From the NCBI GenBank assembly GCA_951801675.1, contig CATONX010000007.1, positions 1 to 64,000 of the forward strand: DNA of 64,000 nucleotides, in the 5' to 3' direction. The notes under the pieces are model-generated. The model saw nothing but the letters and a program-made list of their open reading frames with translations, made no database searches and was not told the origin of the DNA. The translations under genes were made by a program, and so were the position numbers. Of the stretch, positions 42,524 through 52,797 are shown one piece after another (position 1 is the stretch's first letter; the number at the start of each line of letters is the position of its first letter). Source of the DNA: an uncultured Eubacteriales bacterium (GTDB lineage: Bacteria; Bacillota; Clostridia; Oscillospirales; Acutalibacteraceae).

Positions 42524-44326
42524 TTACGAAATACTCCCTTTCTTTTTTTGCTCCGAAAGTTTCGCGCCAAAAGCCGCGAACTCCTCCTTTGTCATGGACG
42601 CCACGTCCTTTGCCCTAGCCTTTTCCCCTTCAATGAGAAGGGTCTCGATATCCTCGTTGAGCTCCTGGGCGGAATGAAGCGCCCCGGTGCTTGGCAGAAG
42701 CGACTGGCGCTTGACTGCCGCCGCCGTGACGGCACTGATTTCCTCCGCTGTAAACTCGGCCCCCATGTCCGCCAGGATTACCGACAAGTCAGCCATGCCC
42801 CCGCGAATCCGTGCGGCCACCGCCTCGTATACCCGCCGGTGAAAGCTGGTCAAAAACTGGTCCGGCGTCAGCTTTTCCTGCACCCGCGGCAGAAAGTCCG
42901 GGTTCGTCAGCAGCACGGCGATGATTCCTTCCTCCGCCTTGGCGGCTCTTGGGAACTTCGCCCGCTCGGGGTTTATCCGGTCAGCAAAACCGGCGGCTTC
43001 CTTTTGAATCTCCCGAAACTGGGCCCGCGACTGGGCCGCGGCCTTTTTCCGGGACAGCTGCTTCATCTGCTCCAAAATACTGTCCTTGGAGATGGAAAGC
43101 TCGCTTGCCAGCTTTCCTACATATAAATCCCGCTCGATGACGTCGTGCAAATCCAAAAGCACCCGCACCGCGCGTTTGGCGTATTCGTATTTGCCCTCCG
43201 GGGAATCCAGGTTGAGCCCTTCCCTGCACCCGGCCAGCCGGTATTCCATGTCGTTGCCCGACTGCTCAAGCAAAAGCGAAAACCGCTCCGGGCCGAACCG
43301 GCGCAAAAACTCGTCCGGGTCCTTGCCCTGAGGCAGGGTGAGCATGCGTACCTTCAGCCCCGCCGAACGCAAAATATCAATGTCTCGGTTCGCCGCTTTG
43401 CGACCCGCTTCGTCCGCGTCTCCTGCTACAATAACCTCACCCGCATACCGCGCCATCAGCCTCGCCTGGTCGGGCGTCAAAGCGGTGCCCAAAGCGGCCA
43501 CCGCATTGGAAAACCCCGCCTGGTGCATGGCGATGACGTCCATATACCCTTCGGCTAAAATCAGCGTTCCGCTTGTATCGTTCTTCGATAAATTCATGGC
43601 GTAAAGGTTGCGGGTCTTTTTATACACAAGGGTGTCGGCGGTGTTGAGGTACTTGGGCTTGCTGTCGTCAAGCACACGGCCGCCAAAGCCGATGACCCCG
43701 CCCCGCAGGTCGATGATGGGGTAGATCACCCGGTTTCGAAACTTGTCGTAATACCCGCCCCGGCGCCCTGCAATCGCCACGTCGGCCAGCTGCAGCTCTT
43801 CCGGGCGAAAGCCTTTCCCCTTGAGGTGCTTTAAAAGAGCGTCCCAGGAATCGGGGGCGTATCCTAAGCCGAACCGGCGGATGACGGCGTCGGTAAGCCC
43901 ACGGCTGTGAAAATATTGCAGGCCTGCTTGTCCGGCCGGAGAAACCAGTGTAGCGTAGAAAAAGCGGGCGGCCTCCCGGTTGATTTCCAGAATGCGTGCG
44001 CGCAGCTTCGCCTGGCCGTCGTCCTGGGTTTCCTCGGGCATATGCATGCCCGCCCGGTCGGCCAGGAACCGGACGGCCTCGATATAGTCCAAGTTCTCGA
44101 TGCGGCGGACAAAATTGACCGCGTCCCCCGCCGCGCCGCAGCCGAAACAGAAAAAGGAATTGGTTTCCGGATAAAGGGTAAAGGAAGGGGTTTTCTCCCC
44201 GTGGAAGGGGCATAACCCCACCAGGTTGCGGCCTCTGCGCCGCAGATTCACGTAGCTGGAAACCACGCTTTCAATGTCGTTTCTCGCCTTGAGCTCGGTT
44301 AAGAAGCTCTCCGGCAGACGGGCCAT
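42524..44326 (-). CDS. dnaG: DNA primase DnaG
   Basis: This 600-residue primase makes RNA primers at the replication fork. It has a CHC2 zinc ribbon ([26 protein letters not shown], about residues 38-63), a Toprim catalytic domain ([17 protein letters not shown]..., [12 protein letters not shown]) and a C-terminal helicase-binding region. ATG 44326 has AGGAGGTG upstream and matches the family opening; the frame is open another 77 codons without support. It sits between dgt and rpoD, the macromolecular-synthesis arrangement. Confidence 0.97.
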   Translation of the reverse strand: MARLPESFLTELKARNDIESVVSSYVNLRRRGRNLVGLCPFHGEKTPSFTLYPETNSFFCFGCGAAGDAVNFVRRIENLDYIEAVRFLADRAGMHMPEETQDDGQAKLRARILEINREAARFFYATLVSPAGQAGLQYFHSRGLTDAVIRRFGLGYAPDSWDALLKHLKGKGFRPEELQLADVAIAGRRGGYYDKFRNRVIYPIIDLRGGVIGFGGRVLDDSKPKYLNTADTLVYKKTRNLYAMNLSKNDTSGTLILAEGYMDVIAMHQAGFSNAVAALGTALTPDQARLMARYAGEVIVAGDADEAGRKAANRDIDILRSAGLKVRMLTLPQGKDPDEFLRRFGPERFSLLLEQSGNDMEYRLAGCREGLNLDSPEGKYEYAKRAVRVLLDLHDVIERDLYVGKLASELSISKDSILEQMKQLSRKKAAAQSRAQFREIQKEAAGFADRINPERAKFPRAAKAEEGIIAVLLTNPDFLPRVQEKLTPDQFLTSFHRRVYEAVAARIRGGMADLSVILADMGAEFTAEEISAVTAAAVKRQSLLPSTGALHSAQELNEDIETLLIEGEKARAKDVASMTKEEFAAFGAKLSEQKKKGSIS

Positions 44327-44390
44327 AAGCCGCACCTCCTTTTCTCCATAATACAATCGTTTTATTTTTCCAAAATAGTCCAAAACTATA

Positions 44391-45389
44391 CTATCGGCCC
44401 CAGCCCTTGGGCACAAAAAGCCGCTGGAAGGTTTCGATGGCATAATAGTCGGACATACCGGCAATGTAATCGAGGGTGGCCCGGTCCTTTCCCTCGGTTT
44501 CGCAGATGGCGGCAAACTCGCCGGGCAGCTTCTGGGGCCGGCTGGTAAAGCACTCATACAGGCGCTTGATCAAATCCTCCGCCTTGCCTTCCTCCGCCTT
44601 TGCCCGGGAATTGAAATACACCCGGTCGTACATAAACGTATGTAATTTCGAAAAAGCGTCGGCCACCTGGGGCTGCATCTGCAAAACGCCCCCAGTGCTG
44701 TGCTCCACCACCGACTGGATCAAGGTCCCGATGCGTGCCGAATGCCGCTCGCCCAAAGCCGCGCGCACTTCTTCCGGGATATCCTCCTCGGTAAGCACGC
44801 CGCCGCGGATGGCATCGTCAATGTCGTGGTTGATGTAGGCAATCCGGTCGGCAAGGCGGACAATCCGGCCTTCCATGGTAGCGGCCTCTTCCCCGCAGGT
44901 ATGGCAGAGAATGCCGTTTCGCACCTCCCAGGTTAGGTTGAGCCCTTCCCCTTCCTTTTCCAGCCGTTCCACCACCCGAACCGACTGCTCATAGTGGCGA
45001 AAGCCCAGAGGACTCACCTCGTTAAGCGCCCGTTCTCCCGCGTGGCCGAAAGGAGTATGTCCCAAATCATGGCCCAGAGAAATGGCTTCCGTCAGGTCCT
45101 CGTTGAGCTGCAGGGCCCTGGCAATGGTCCGGGCAATCTGGGCCACCTCCAGGGTATGGGTCAGCCGGGTGCGGTAATGGTCCCCTTCCGGGGCAAGGAA
45201 CACCTGGGTCTTGTGCTTGAGCCGCCGGAAGGACTTACAGTGTAAAATCCGGTCCCGGTCCCGCTGATAGGGCGTGCGCAGGGGGCATTCCTCTTCCGGA
45301 CGCTCCCGTCCCTTCGTCTGCTGCGACAGGGCCGCAAACGGGCTTAAATGCTCTTGTTCGAGCGCCTGGGTCACTTCTCTTGGCGTCAT
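44391..45389 (-). CDS. dgt: dGTP triphosphohydrolase-like protein
   Basis: A 332-residue HD-domain enzyme that hydrolyses dNTPs to nucleosides and triphosphate. It shows LTHTLEVAQIARTIARAL, LGHDLGHTPFGHAGE and the later Asp in MEGRIVRLADRIAYINHDIDD. The length and the position upstream of dnaG match the clostridial Dgt form. GGAGGG lies six bases before ATG 45389. It heads the dgt-dnaG-rpoD operon; I found no confident promoter in the preceding 200 bp. Confidence 0.9.
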   Translation of the reverse strand: MTPREVTQALEQEHLSPFAALSQQTKGRERPEEECPLRTPYQRDRDRILHCKSFRRLKHKTQVFLAPEGDHYRTRLTHTLEVAQIARTIARALQLNEDLTEAISLGHDLGHTPFGHAGERALNEVSPLGFRHYEQSVRVVERLEKEGEGLNLTWEVRNGILCHTCGEEAATMEGRIVRLADRIAYINHDIDDAIRGGVLTEEDIPEEVRAALGERHSARIGTLIQSVVEHSTGGVLQMQPQVADAFSKLHTFMYDRVYFNSRAKAEEGKAEDLIKRLYECFTSRPQKLPGEFAAICETEGKDRATLDYIAGMSDYYAIETFQRLFVPKGWGR

Positions 45390-45596
45390 GGCGATCCCTC
45401 CTTCCAAACCGGCAATTTTTCGTATACCTTATATATACGACAAAAAAGTCATTTTCCCTGCTTTTCTTTTTCAAAAGAGGCAAAAGAACGTTACTTTTGG
45501 CGTTTTGATAAGAAAAGGGATGTTCGGATGGAGGATTCTGTTCTTTTTTACCCAGGACGGCCCGCGTTCGGAAAGAACGCGGGCCGCGGCCTTTCG

Positions 45597-46232
45597 TTAC
45601 CCTTCCCTGCCGGGATCGGGCAGGTAGCACTCCCCTGTGAAGACCGGGGCCACGCTGCCGCAGGTGACGTCCGCCAACTGCTTCTCCAAGGCCGGCGCCG
45701 CTTCCTTGGGCAGCGAGAAGGAAAGAACCACCACCATGCCGAACTGGGCGTCCTCCACCCGGCCCCCCAGCTGGGGGACCAGAGCCGCCACCCGGCCGTA
45801 CTGGTTGTAGTCGCAGGTGATGGTACCGGTGACGCACAGGCGCATCACCTGGATCCCCGCCGCCATGATTCCCAGCTTTGCCGCGTGGGAATAGGCCCGT
45901 ACCAGGCCGCCCGCGCCCAAAAGCACCCCGCCGAAATACCGGGTGACCACCACCGCCAAATCGGTCAGGTTCTCCTTTTGCAGCACGTCGAGCACCGGCA
46001 CGCCTGCGGTTCCCTGGGGTTCCCCGTCGTCCGAATACCGCCTTAATTGCCCCTCGCGCAGGATATAGGCGTAGACGTTGTGGGTGGCGTCCCAGTATTT
46101 TGCGCGCATCTCGTCAACAAAGGCCACCGCCTCCTCGGCGGTGGTCACCGGGCGGGCCGTCCCGATAAACCGGGAACGGCGCTCCACGAATTCATCCTGC
46201 GCCCTTTCCTTCAGGGTGCGGTAACCGTCCAT
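45597..46232 (-). CDS. IMPACT/YigZ family protein
   Basis: A 211-residue UPF0029/YigZ protein. The core KYWDATHNVYAYILREGQLRRYSDDGEPQGTAG...VVTRYFGGVLLGAGGLVRAYSHAA is highly characteristic. A second, smaller C-terminal domain follows. Eukaryotic IMPACT regulates Gcn2; the bacterial role is unknown, perhaps ribosome or nucleic acid binding. ATG 46232 follows AGGAGGGG. It lies 88 bp after rpmE on the same strand. Confidence 0.9.
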   Translation of the reverse strand: MDGYRTLKERAQDEFVERRSRFIGTARPVTTAEEAVAFVDEMRAKYWDATHNVYAYILREGQLRRYSDDGEPQGTAGVPVLDVLQKENLTDLAVVVTRYFGGVLLGAGGLVRAYSHAAKLGIMAAGIQVMRLCVTGTITCDYNQYGRVAALVPQLGGRVEDAQFGMVVVLSFSLPKEAAPALEKQLADVTCGSVAPVFTGECYLPDPGREG

Positions 46233-46272
46233 TTTGTGCCCCTCCTTTTTGCGCACATACGGGCAAAAGTAT

Positions 46273-46297
46273 AGGCGGCGCAATTGCTACGCCGCCT
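46273..46297 (-). terminator. Weak hairpin between rpmE and IMPACT gene
   Basis: Eight-bp GC-rich stem (46273-46280 with 46290-46297); the minus-strand tail is TATACTTTTG, so termination is probably partial. Confidence 0.4.
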
Positions 46298-46320
46298 TGC
46301 TTTCCTATGAAACCAGACTC

Positions 46321-46527
46321 TTACTGGCCCGCTTTGCCAAAACGCTTCTTAAAGCGATCCACGCGTCCGCCGGTGTCCACCAGCTTCTGCTTGCCCGTGA
46401 AGAAAGGATGGCATTTCGAGCAAATATCAACGCGGATGTCCTTACGGGTAGAACGGGTCACGAACTCCTCGCCGCAAGCGCAGCGGATGGTCGTTTCTTC
46501 GTACTTGGGATGGATGTTCTCTTTCAC
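46321..46527 (-). CDS. rpmE: 50S ribosomal protein L31 (zinc form)
   Basis: The 68-residue L31 protein [22 protein letters not shown] keeps the CxC and [13 protein letters not shown] cysteines (residues 16, 18, 36 and 39), so it is the zinc-containing RpmE rather than the zinc-free RpmE2 type. The [15 protein letters not shown] ending is typical. It has its own promoter. Confidence 0.97.
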   Translation of the reverse strand: MKENIHPKYEETTIRCACGEEFVTRSTRKDIRVDICSKCHPFFTGKQKLVDTGGRVDRFKKRFGKAGQ

Positions 46528-46568
46528 TTCTCTTCACCTCTTTCACGAGCGATATCATTAGTGAATCG

Positions 46569-46597
46569 ATTTTACCATACATTCTATGGAATTACAA
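46569..46597 (-). promoter_or_regulatory. Promoter for rpmE
   Basis: On the minus strand: TTGTAA (46592-46597), 17-bp spacer, TAAAAT (46569-46574) preceded by TGG. Confidence 0.7.
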
Positions 46598-46680
46598 GGG
46601 CTTTTTTCGAATTAATTTTTTGTCCTTCCCGCCTTTTTGGTATTTTTTCATGAATTTTTAATGCTTTTCTTTCGGTTGTG

Positions 46681-46689
46681 TGCTATAAT
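46681..46689 (+). promoter_or_regulatory. Extended -10 promoter for secA
   Basis: TGC then TATAAT (46684-46689), without a good -35. It leaves a 135-nt untranslated leader before secA in which I see no known riboswitch. Confidence 0.6.
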
Positions 46690-46829
46690 AGCACGAGTGT
46701 CCTATTACCCAGAGAGGACTTTACTTTTGTTACCGTTGCCGGCGGCACATGTAAAGCAGGTCCCGGATCCATTCGGGAGAGTGAAACGTTGCATGGGGTT
46801 TTGTGCCGGACGGTGAAATGGAGGCCAAC

Positions 46830-49559
46830 ATGAATTTACTCAAATCCCTTTTCGGGTCGTACAGCAAGCGGGAGCTCAAGCGCATCGACCCCATTGTCAA
46901 GCAGGTTTTAGCCTTGGAGGACAAGTATAAGGCCATGAGCGAAGAAGAGCTCAAGGCGGTGACCCCTGCTTTGAAGGCGCGTCTTGCGGCGGGCGAAACC
47001 ACCGACGACATCCTGCCCGATGCCTTTGCCGCCTGCAGAGAAGCGTCCGACCGGGTGCTGGGCATGCGCCACTTCGAAGTGCAGATCATCGGCGGCATCA
47101 TCCTGCACCAGGGCCGCATTGCGGAAATGAGAACCGGTGAAGGCAAGACGCTGGTGGCCACCTTGCCCGCCTACTTAAACGGCTTGACCGGCAAGGGTGT
47201 GCATATCGTCACAGTCAACGAATACTTAGCCCGCCGCGACTCCGAATGGATGGGCAAGCTCTACCGGTATATGGGCCTGACGGTCGGCCTCATCCGCCAC
47301 GACCAGGACAACAATGAGCGCCGGGAAGCCTACGGGGCGGACATTACCTACGGCACCAACAACGAGCTAGGCTTCGATTACCTGCGTGACAATATGGTTA
47401 TCTATAAGCAGAATAAGGTCCAGCAGCGCGGGCATCATTTCGCCATCGTCGACGAGGTGGACTCCATTTTAATCGACGAAGCGCGTACTCCTCTGATTAT
47501 CTCCGGCCAGGGGGACAAGTCCACCGACCTGTACACCAAGGCCGACAAGTTCGCCAAAACCCTGACCATGTATAAGGTCAAGGAGCTCAACGACAAGGAA
47601 AGCCAGGACGACATCGAAGGCGACTACGTGGTGGACGAGAAGGCCAAGACCGCTACCCTCACTCCCGAGGGCGTGGCCAAGGCGGAGCGGTATTTCGACG
47701 TGGAAAACCTGATGGACGCGGACAATATGACCCTTTTGCACCACATCAACCAGGCCATCCGTGCCAACGGCATCATGAAGTTGGACGTGGATTACGTGGT
47801 CAAGGACGGCGAGGTCATCATTGTCGACGAGTTTACCGGCCGTCTCATGTTCGGCCGCCGGTACAACGAAGGCCTGCACCAGGCCATTGAAGCCAAAGAA
47901 GGGGTGAAAGTGGAGCGGGAGTCCAAGACGCTGGCCACCATCACCTTCCAGAACTACTTCCGTATGTATGACAAGCTCTCCGGTATGACCGGTACCGCCA
48001 TGACCGAGGAGACCGAATTCCAGGAGATTTATAAGCTCGACGTGGTGGAAATCCCCACCAACCGTCCGGTGATCCGTATTGACAACGCCGATTCCGTCTA
48101 TAAGACGGAGAAGGCCAAGTTTGGCGCCGTCATCGAGCAGATCATCAAATGCCACGAAAAAGGCCAGCCAGTGCTGGTGGGCACGGTGTCCATTGAAAAG
48201 TCGGAGCTGTTGTCCAACATGCTCAAGCGCCGGGGCGTCCAGCATGAGGTATTGAACGCTAAGTTCCACGAGAAGGAAGCGGAGATCATCGCCCAGGCAG
48301 GCAAAAAGGGCGCGGTCACCATCGCCACCAACATGGCCGGCCGCGGAACCGACATTATGCTGGGCGGTAACCCCGAGTATCTGGCAAAACACGAAATGCG
48401 CCGCATGGAGTTCCCCGAGGAGATGATTTCCGAAGCCACCGGCTTTGGAGACACCGACGACGAAGAGCTTCTCCACGCACGCAAAACCTATCAGGAGCTG
48501 GAAAAGAAATTCAAGGCGGAAATCAAGCCCGAGGCGGAGGAAGTCCGCGAAGCGGGAGGCCTGTTCATCATCGGCACCGAGCGGCACGAATCCCGCCGGA
48601 TCGACAACCAGCTGCGCGGCCGTTCCGGCCGTCAGGGGGACCCCGGTGAAACCCGGTTCTACCTCTCCATGGAAGACGATCTGATGCGCCTGTTTGCCGG
48701 CGACCGGATTTACAACATCATGGACAGCCTTGGAATCGACGAGAATACCCCCATCGAGCACAGTATGCTCACCAATACCATCGAAAACGCCCAGAAGAAG
48801 CTGGAAAGCCGCAACTTCGCCATTCGTAAAAACGTGCTGCAGTACGACGACGTCATGAACCGCCAGCGCGAGATCATTTACAGCCAGCGCGACAAGGTCT
48901 TAAACGGCGAGGATATGAAGGATTACATCCAGAAGATGCTCGAAGAGACCATCGAGGCGAATGTCAAGTCCTACATCACCGGAGAAGACAAGGATTCCTG
49001 GAACTTCGAGGGCCTGCGCGATCACTACATGGGCTGGCTGACCACACCGGACGATTTTCGGTATGACCGGATAGAGCTGGAGAACACCGAGGTTGATTAC
49101 ATCATCAAGATGCTTACCGAACGGGCCAAGGAGCTCTACCAGAAACGGGAAGAGGAGTTCGGCAGCAACCTGATGCGGGAAATCGAACGGGTCATGCTGT
49201 TGCGGATGGTGGATACCAAGTGGATGGACCACATCGACGCCATGGAGGAGCTCAAAAAGGGCATTTCTCTGCGCGCTTACGCCCAGAAGGACCCGGTGGT
49301 GGAATACCGCATCGAGGGCTTCGACATGTTCGACGAGATGATCGCTTCCATCCAGGAAGATACGGTCCGGCTGTGCCTGACCATCCAGATCCGCAAGGAG
49401 GAAGAGCCTAAGCGCGAGCAGGTGGCGAAGCCCATTGAGCCCGCGTCGGATAAAACCGATTCCACCTCCCGCACCGTTAAGAAAAAGCCCGGCCGCAACG
49501 ACCCGTGCCCCTGCGGCAGCGGGAAGAAGTACAAGAAGTGCTGCGGCAAGGACGCGTAA
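46830..49559 (+). CDS. secA: Preprotein translocase ATPase SecA
   Basis: SecA drives protein export through SecYEG. The 909-residue protein has Walker [31 protein letters not shown], the helicase-like [40 protein letters not shown], and the C-terminal SEC-C zinc tail [19 protein letters not shown]. The frame begins at GTG 46803, but ATG 46830 has GGAGG upstream and the conventional [10 protein letters not shown] opening. No prfB follows, unlike in many Firmicutes; the next gene is corA. Confidence 0.97.
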   Translation: MNLLKSLFGSYSKRELKRIDPIVKQVLALEDKYKAMSEEELKAVTPALKARLAAGETTDDILPDAFAACREASDRVLGMRHFEVQIIGGIILHQGRIAEMRTGEGKTLVATLPAYLNGLTGKGVHIVTVNEYLARRDSEWMGKLYRYMGLTVGLIRHDQDNNERREAYGADITYGTNNELGFDYLRDNMVIYKQNKVQQRGHHFAIVDEVDSILIDEARTPLIISGQGDKSTDLYTKADKFAKTLTMYKVKELNDKESQDDIEGDYVVDEKAKTATLTPEGVAKAERYFDVENLMDADNMTLLHHINQAIRANGIMKLDVDYVVKDGEVIIVDEFTGRLMFGRRYNEGLHQAIEAKEGVKVERESKTLATITFQNYFRMYDKLSGMTGTAMTEETEFQEIYKLDVVEIPTNRPVIRIDNADSVYKTEKAKFGAVIEQIIKCHEKGQPVLVGTVSIEKSELLSNMLKRRGVQHEVLNAKFHEKEAEIIAQAGKKGAVTIATNMAGRGTDIMLGGNPEYLAKHEMRRMEFPEEMISEATGFGDTDDEELLHARKTYQELEKKFKAEIKPEAEEVREAGGLFIIGTERHESRRIDNQLRGRSGRQGDPGETRFYLSMEDDLMRLFAGDRIYNIMDSLGIDENTPIEHSMLTNTIENAQKKLESRNFAIRKNVLQYDDVMNRQREIIYSQRDKVLNGEDMKDYIQKMLEETIEANVKSYITGEDKDSWNFEGLRDHYMGWLTTPDDFRYDRIELENTEVDYIIKMLTERAKELYQKREEEFGSNLMREIERVMLLRMVDTKWMDHIDAMEELKKGISLRAYAQKDPVVEYRIEGFDMFDEMIASIQEDTVRLCLTIQIRKEEEPKREQVAKPIEPASDKTDSTSRTVKKKPGRNDPCPCGSGKKYKKCCGKDA

Positions 49560-49579
49560 TTTTGCCATTGGCTTATTGG

Positions 49580-49616
49580 ATACGCCTGCCGGCTGAGAGC
49601 CGGCAGGCGTATTTTC
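49580..49616 (+). terminator. Intrinsic terminator after secA
   Basis: Perfect 15-bp stem (49580-49594 with 49598-49612), GAG loop, then TTTT. The next 156 bp before the corA promoter show no gene. Confidence 0.85.
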
Positions 49617-49772
49617 CGTTTAAAGGGGAACGCTAAAGGCAAATCCCACCTTTTACTCCCGGTCATCCGGCTCCAAAAAAGCCGATTGCGGCACTTTCCA
49701 GGCGATTTACACCCGTTTTAGGCGATTGTCCCGCGCTGCGTTCCCATTTTGCGCTTTTTGTTTCGTTTTCGC

Positions 49773-49800
49773 TTGCAATCGGCTTTTATTGTGTTATAAT
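49773..49800 (+). promoter_or_regulatory. Promoter for corA
   Basis: TTGCAA (49773-49778), 16-bp spacer, TATAAT (49795-49800). The predicted leader is about 265 nt long and contains hairpins (CATCCGG with CCGGATG at about 49915-49936) and a small ORF. Confidence 0.7.
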
Positions 49801-49965
49801 AATAGCGGTTGTGTGCGTTTGAAGCTGAAAGGCGCCTGCTGCTTTTGAAAGCAGGTTCGTTTCCTCTTGTTTTTGCGAAACGGCAAATGCGACACGGCCG
49901 ATTCGTTGTGTTTTCATCCGGTACAAATCCCGGATGTAATTGGATTTTAAAAGGAGGTGGGTGTG

Positions 49966-50055
49966 GTGAGTCCCGACCCTGGTAGTCACCGATGTGAGAC
50001 AATCCATTTTATAACCGGGGCACGCCGCATCCCGTCTGTTCTGGCGCGCCCTTAA
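49966..50055 (+). CDS. Putative corA leader peptide
   Basis: Twenty-nine codons from GTG 49966 (or GTG 49963) to TAA 50053-50055, behind a near-perfect AAGGAGGTG at 49951-49959. The peptide begins M-S-P-D-P-G and ends in RRIPSVLARP. Its stop codon overlaps the AAAGGGGG ribosome-binding site of corA, 15 bp before the corA start, so its translation should affect corA. An N-terminal acidic/proline stretch recalls enterobacterial MgtL, which senses Mg2+ through ribosome instability. The strong ribosome-binding site is the main evidence that it is real. Confidence 0.45.
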   Translation: MSPDPGSHRCETIHFITGARRIPSVLARP

Positions 50056-50070
50056 AGGGGGAACTGCGCT

Positions 50071-50997
50071 ATGATAAGCTATCTCAAGAGCACCAACGGC
50101 CGCATCCACGCGGTCAACGAGAGCGAAGAGGGCTGCTGGATCAACGTCGTCAACCCAACGGAGGACGAAGTAAACCTGTTGGTGGGCGAGTATGAGGTGG
50201 AGCCGGAGTTCATCCGCGCCGCTTTGGACGAGGAGGAATCCTCCCGTATCGAAACCGAGGACGGCGTGACGCTCATCATTCTCGACGTGCCGATTTCCGA
50301 AAAGCAGGACGACGCGGTGGTGTATACCACCGTTCCGATCGGTATCGTCATCACGCCCAGGCACGTCATCACCGTTTCGCTCAATGAAAATCCTATTTTA
50401 AGCGAGCTTGCCAACGGGGTGGTCAAGAACACCCACACGGCTTTGAAAACTCAGTTCGTGCTGCACATTATGCTGCGCATGGCGCTGCGGTATCTGCAGT
50501 ACCTCAAGCAGATCGATAAGCTCAGCTCGTCGGTGGAAACCAACCTGCGCAAATCCATGCGAAACAAAGAGCTGATTCAGCTTTTGGATCTGGAAAAATC
50601 CCTGGTGTACTTTTCCACCTCCCTGAAAGCGGACGAGATCACCATGGAAAAGCTCATGCGCGGGCGGTATCTGAAGCTGTATGAAGAGGATCAGGACCTG
50701 CTGGAGGACTGTCTGATCGAAATCAAGCAGGCCATTGAAATGTCCAGCATTTATCTGAACATTCTTTCCGGCACCATGGACGCGTTCGCGTCGGTCATTT
50801 CAAACAATCTGAACATCGTGATGAAGGTGCTGACCTCCATTACCATCTTGATGGCTATCCCGACCATCATCTTCAGTTTCTACGGGATGAACGTGCAGGG
50901 CCTGCCCTTCGATATGTCCATTTGGTTCCCGACCGGCCTGGCGCTGGCCGCCACGCTGATTACCGGCTTTGTGCTGTTTAAAAAAGATATGCTGTAA
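50071..50997 (+). CDS. corA: CorA-family magnesium transporter
   Basis: A 308-residue channel for Mg2+ (or Co2+, Zn2+). It has a cytoplasmic N-terminal alpha/beta domain, long helices (KLSSSVETNLRKSMRN...), and two C-terminal transmembrane helices with the signature YGMNVQGLP at the pore mouth. The positive tail FKKDML is usual. The start follows AAAGGGGG. The long structured leader and leader ORF suggest regulation by Mg2+; no M-box could be recognised. Confidence 0.93.
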   Translation: MISYLKSTNGRIHAVNESEEGCWINVVNPTEDEVNLLVGEYEVEPEFIRAALDEEESSRIETEDGVTLIILDVPISEKQDDAVVYTTVPIGIVITPRHVITVSLNENPILSELANGVVKNTHTALKTQFVLHIMLRMALRYLQYLKQIDKLSSSVETNLRKSMRNKELIQLLDLEKSLVYFSTSLKADEITMEKLMRGRYLKLYEEDQDLLEDCLIEIKQAIEMSSIYLNILSGTMDAFASVISNNLNIVMKVLTSITILMAIPTIIFSFYGMNVQGLPFDMSIWFPTGLALAATLITGFVLFKKDML

Positions 50998-51036
50998 TAC
51001 GGTCTTCCCCGGTGCAGCCGGGGGTTCCATGACAAG

Positions 51037-51074
51037 AAAAAGGCGGGGCGCAAAATTTTGCGCCCTGCCTTTTC
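51037..51074 (+). terminator. Terminator after corA
   Basis: An 18-bp near-perfect inverted repeat (51037-51054 with 51055-51072) ending in TTTT. The following 240 bp to the thiD end contain no gene I can support. Confidence 0.75.
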
Positions 51075-51316
51075 GCGTCGATTGATATGTTGAGCTACGC
51101 ACGAAAACGTCCATGTGACTGGCACTGCCAATGGAAGAGGCAAGCACCTATACGTCACATAAACCGCCAGCCGCTGGCGCTCATTTGCCGCGTCCGGCTT
51201 TTTTGTTCTTCACGGCAGTTGCATCCCTCTCATCTATGACTTCCCTTCGCCGTTTTGGAAAACAAGGCCTCACCGGGAACGGAATGCTTTGCGGCACAAT
51301 CTCTGGAAACCGCCTC

Positions 51317-52129
51317 TCACAGGTGGCGCCTACGCTTTTTCCCGATCCCATAGGCGTGGTAGAGAGGTCCGCTTCCCGCGCCCAGGTCTAGGCCTGCTTT
51401 GAGCGCGCCGGTCAAGTAGTCCTTGGCCTTTTGCACACTTTCTTCAAGGGAATACCCCGCCGCCAGGTTGCAGGCAATGGCAGAGGAAAGGGTGCAGCCG
51501 GTGCCGTGGGTGTTGGGGTTCTGGACCCGCTGACTGTGAAACCAGGTATACTCGCCATTCGTAAAGAGAAGGTCGTCCGCCGTATCCGTGAGATGGCCAC
51601 CCTTAATGAGCACGCCGCCACGCAGGGCTCCGGCAATTTCGTTTGCGGCAGCTTCCATCTCCCCTGCCGTTTTGATTTCCCGGCCGCAGAGGCACTGGGC
51701 CTCCGGCAGGTTGGGCGTAAGCAGGTCCGCCAGGGGAAATAGCTCGGTTCTGAGCGCCTCCACCGCGTCCGCCGCCAGCAGCCTGCTGCCGCTGGTGGAC
51801 ACCATCACCGGGTCGAGCACGATTCTCTTCACGGAATACTCTTTAAGCTTGCCGGCAATGGCCCGGACGATGGCCGCAGAAGACACCATTCCAATCTTCA
51901 CCGCATCCGGCCGGATGTCGGACAGCACGCAGTCAAGCTGCTTTTTTACAAACTCCGGCGGCGTATCCTGTACGCCAGAGACCCCGGTGGTGTTCTGCGC
52001 GGTCAGCGACGTAATCACGCTCATGGCATACATACCATGCACCGTGATGGTCTTGATATCCGCCTGAATGCCGGCGCCGCCGCTGGGATCCGACCCGGCG
52101 ATGGTCAATACCTTTTTTACTTCGGTCAT
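51317..52129 (-). CDS. thiD: Hydroxymethylpyrimidine kinase / HMP-phosphate kinase
   Basis: A 270-residue ribokinase-fold enzyme that phosphorylates 4-amino-5-hydroxymethyl-2-methylpyrimidine twice for thiamine synthesis. It has TIAGSDPSGGAGIQADIKT, KIGMV, LDPVMVSTSG and the anion hole NTHGTGCTLSSAIA. ATG 52129 shares an ATGA overlap with the HAD gene stop and has GGAGG seven bases upstream. It is last in the thiM-thiE-HAD-thiD unit. Confidence 0.95.
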   Translation of the reverse strand: MTEVKKVLTIAGSDPSGGAGIQADIKTITVHGMYAMSVITSLTAQNTTGVSGVQDTPPEFVKKQLDCVLSDIRPDAVKIGMVSSAAIVRAIAGKLKEYSVKRIVLDPVMVSTSGSRLLAADAVEALRTELFPLADLLTPNLPEAQCLCGREIKTAGEMEAAANEIAGALRGGVLIKGGHLTDTADDLLFTNGEYTWFHSQRVQNPNTHGTGCTLSSAIACNLAAGYSLEESVQKAKDYLTGALKAGLDLGAGSGPLYHAYGIGKKRRRHL

Positions 52130-52797
52130 GTCCATTCCTCCCACCATGCTTTTATTGTCTGCGGCACCTGCTCAAGCGAGGCAAGATAACCGTCCGCTCG
52201 GTTCTTCACCTCGTCCGCCTGTGGTTCCGAGGGGTCGAACACGCCGACCACCCGAAATCCCGCCGCTTTGGCGGACTTCACACAGTAGAGTGCATCCTCA
52301 AAAACCACCGTTTCTTCCTTTTTTGTCCCAAGCATTGCCGCCGCCCGCTCGTAAAAGGCGGGCTGGTCCTTGGGGCACCCCGCTTCCTTGCAGGATAGCA
52401 CAAAGGCAAAGAAGGGCAGAATCCTGGTGCGGGCCAACGCCGCTTTTGCAAGCTGGGGATGGGTGGCGGTAGCCACGCAAAGGCGCACTCCTTTGCCGGA
52501 AAGCCACTCCACCAGCGCCTTCGCCCCTGGTTTTAGGGGCAGGCTCTCCCGATACTTTCGCTCCACGCAGCCGTTTAACCGGGCCAGAATCGCTTCCTCG
52601 TCCAAGGAAACCCCCAGGCTCTGAAAATACCGGGCGGTCTGGGTAAAGCTCAAGGGTGCCAGAATCCGGCCAAGCCCGTCGGGCGGCGTGATCCCCTGGC
52701 TTTGCAAAAAGGCCTCCCCAACCCCGTCCCAGGCGGTCATGGAATCGAGAAGGGTGCCGTCCATGTCGAAGACGGCGCCTTTCAGATCGCTGCTCAT
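52126..52797 (-). CDS. HAD-superfamily hydrolase in thiamine operon
   Basis: A 223-residue beta-phosphoglucomutase-like HAD phosphatase: motif I VFDMDGTLLDS, a cap domain, motif II VATATHPQ, motif III Lys in PKDQPAFYE, motif IV VVFEDALYCVKSAKAAG. It overlaps both thiE and thiD by 4 bp, so it is a true operon member. It may dephosphorylate a thiamine precursor or thiamine monophosphate; the substrate is inference from context. Confidence 0.9.
   Translation of the reverse strand: MSSDLKGAVFDMDGTLLDSMTAWDGVGEAFLQSQGITPPDGLGRILAPLSFTQTARYFQSLGVSLDEEAILARLNGCVERKYRESLPLKPGAKALVEWLSGKGVRLCVATATHPQLAKAALARTRILPFFAFVLSCKEAGCPKDQPAFYERAAAMLGTKKEETVVFEDALYCVKSAKAAGFRVVGVFDPSEPQADEVKNRADGYLASLEQVPQTIKAWWEEWT

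Noticed and set aside
45558-45586. 12-bp GC-rich hairpin near the end of the IMPACT gene
   Set aside because: No U-tract on either strand, so not called as a terminator; it may still be a partial one.
49801-50070. M-box (ykoK) magnesium riboswitch in the corA leader
   Set aside because: None of the conserved M-box core strings could be found; the leader ORF is the better explanation.
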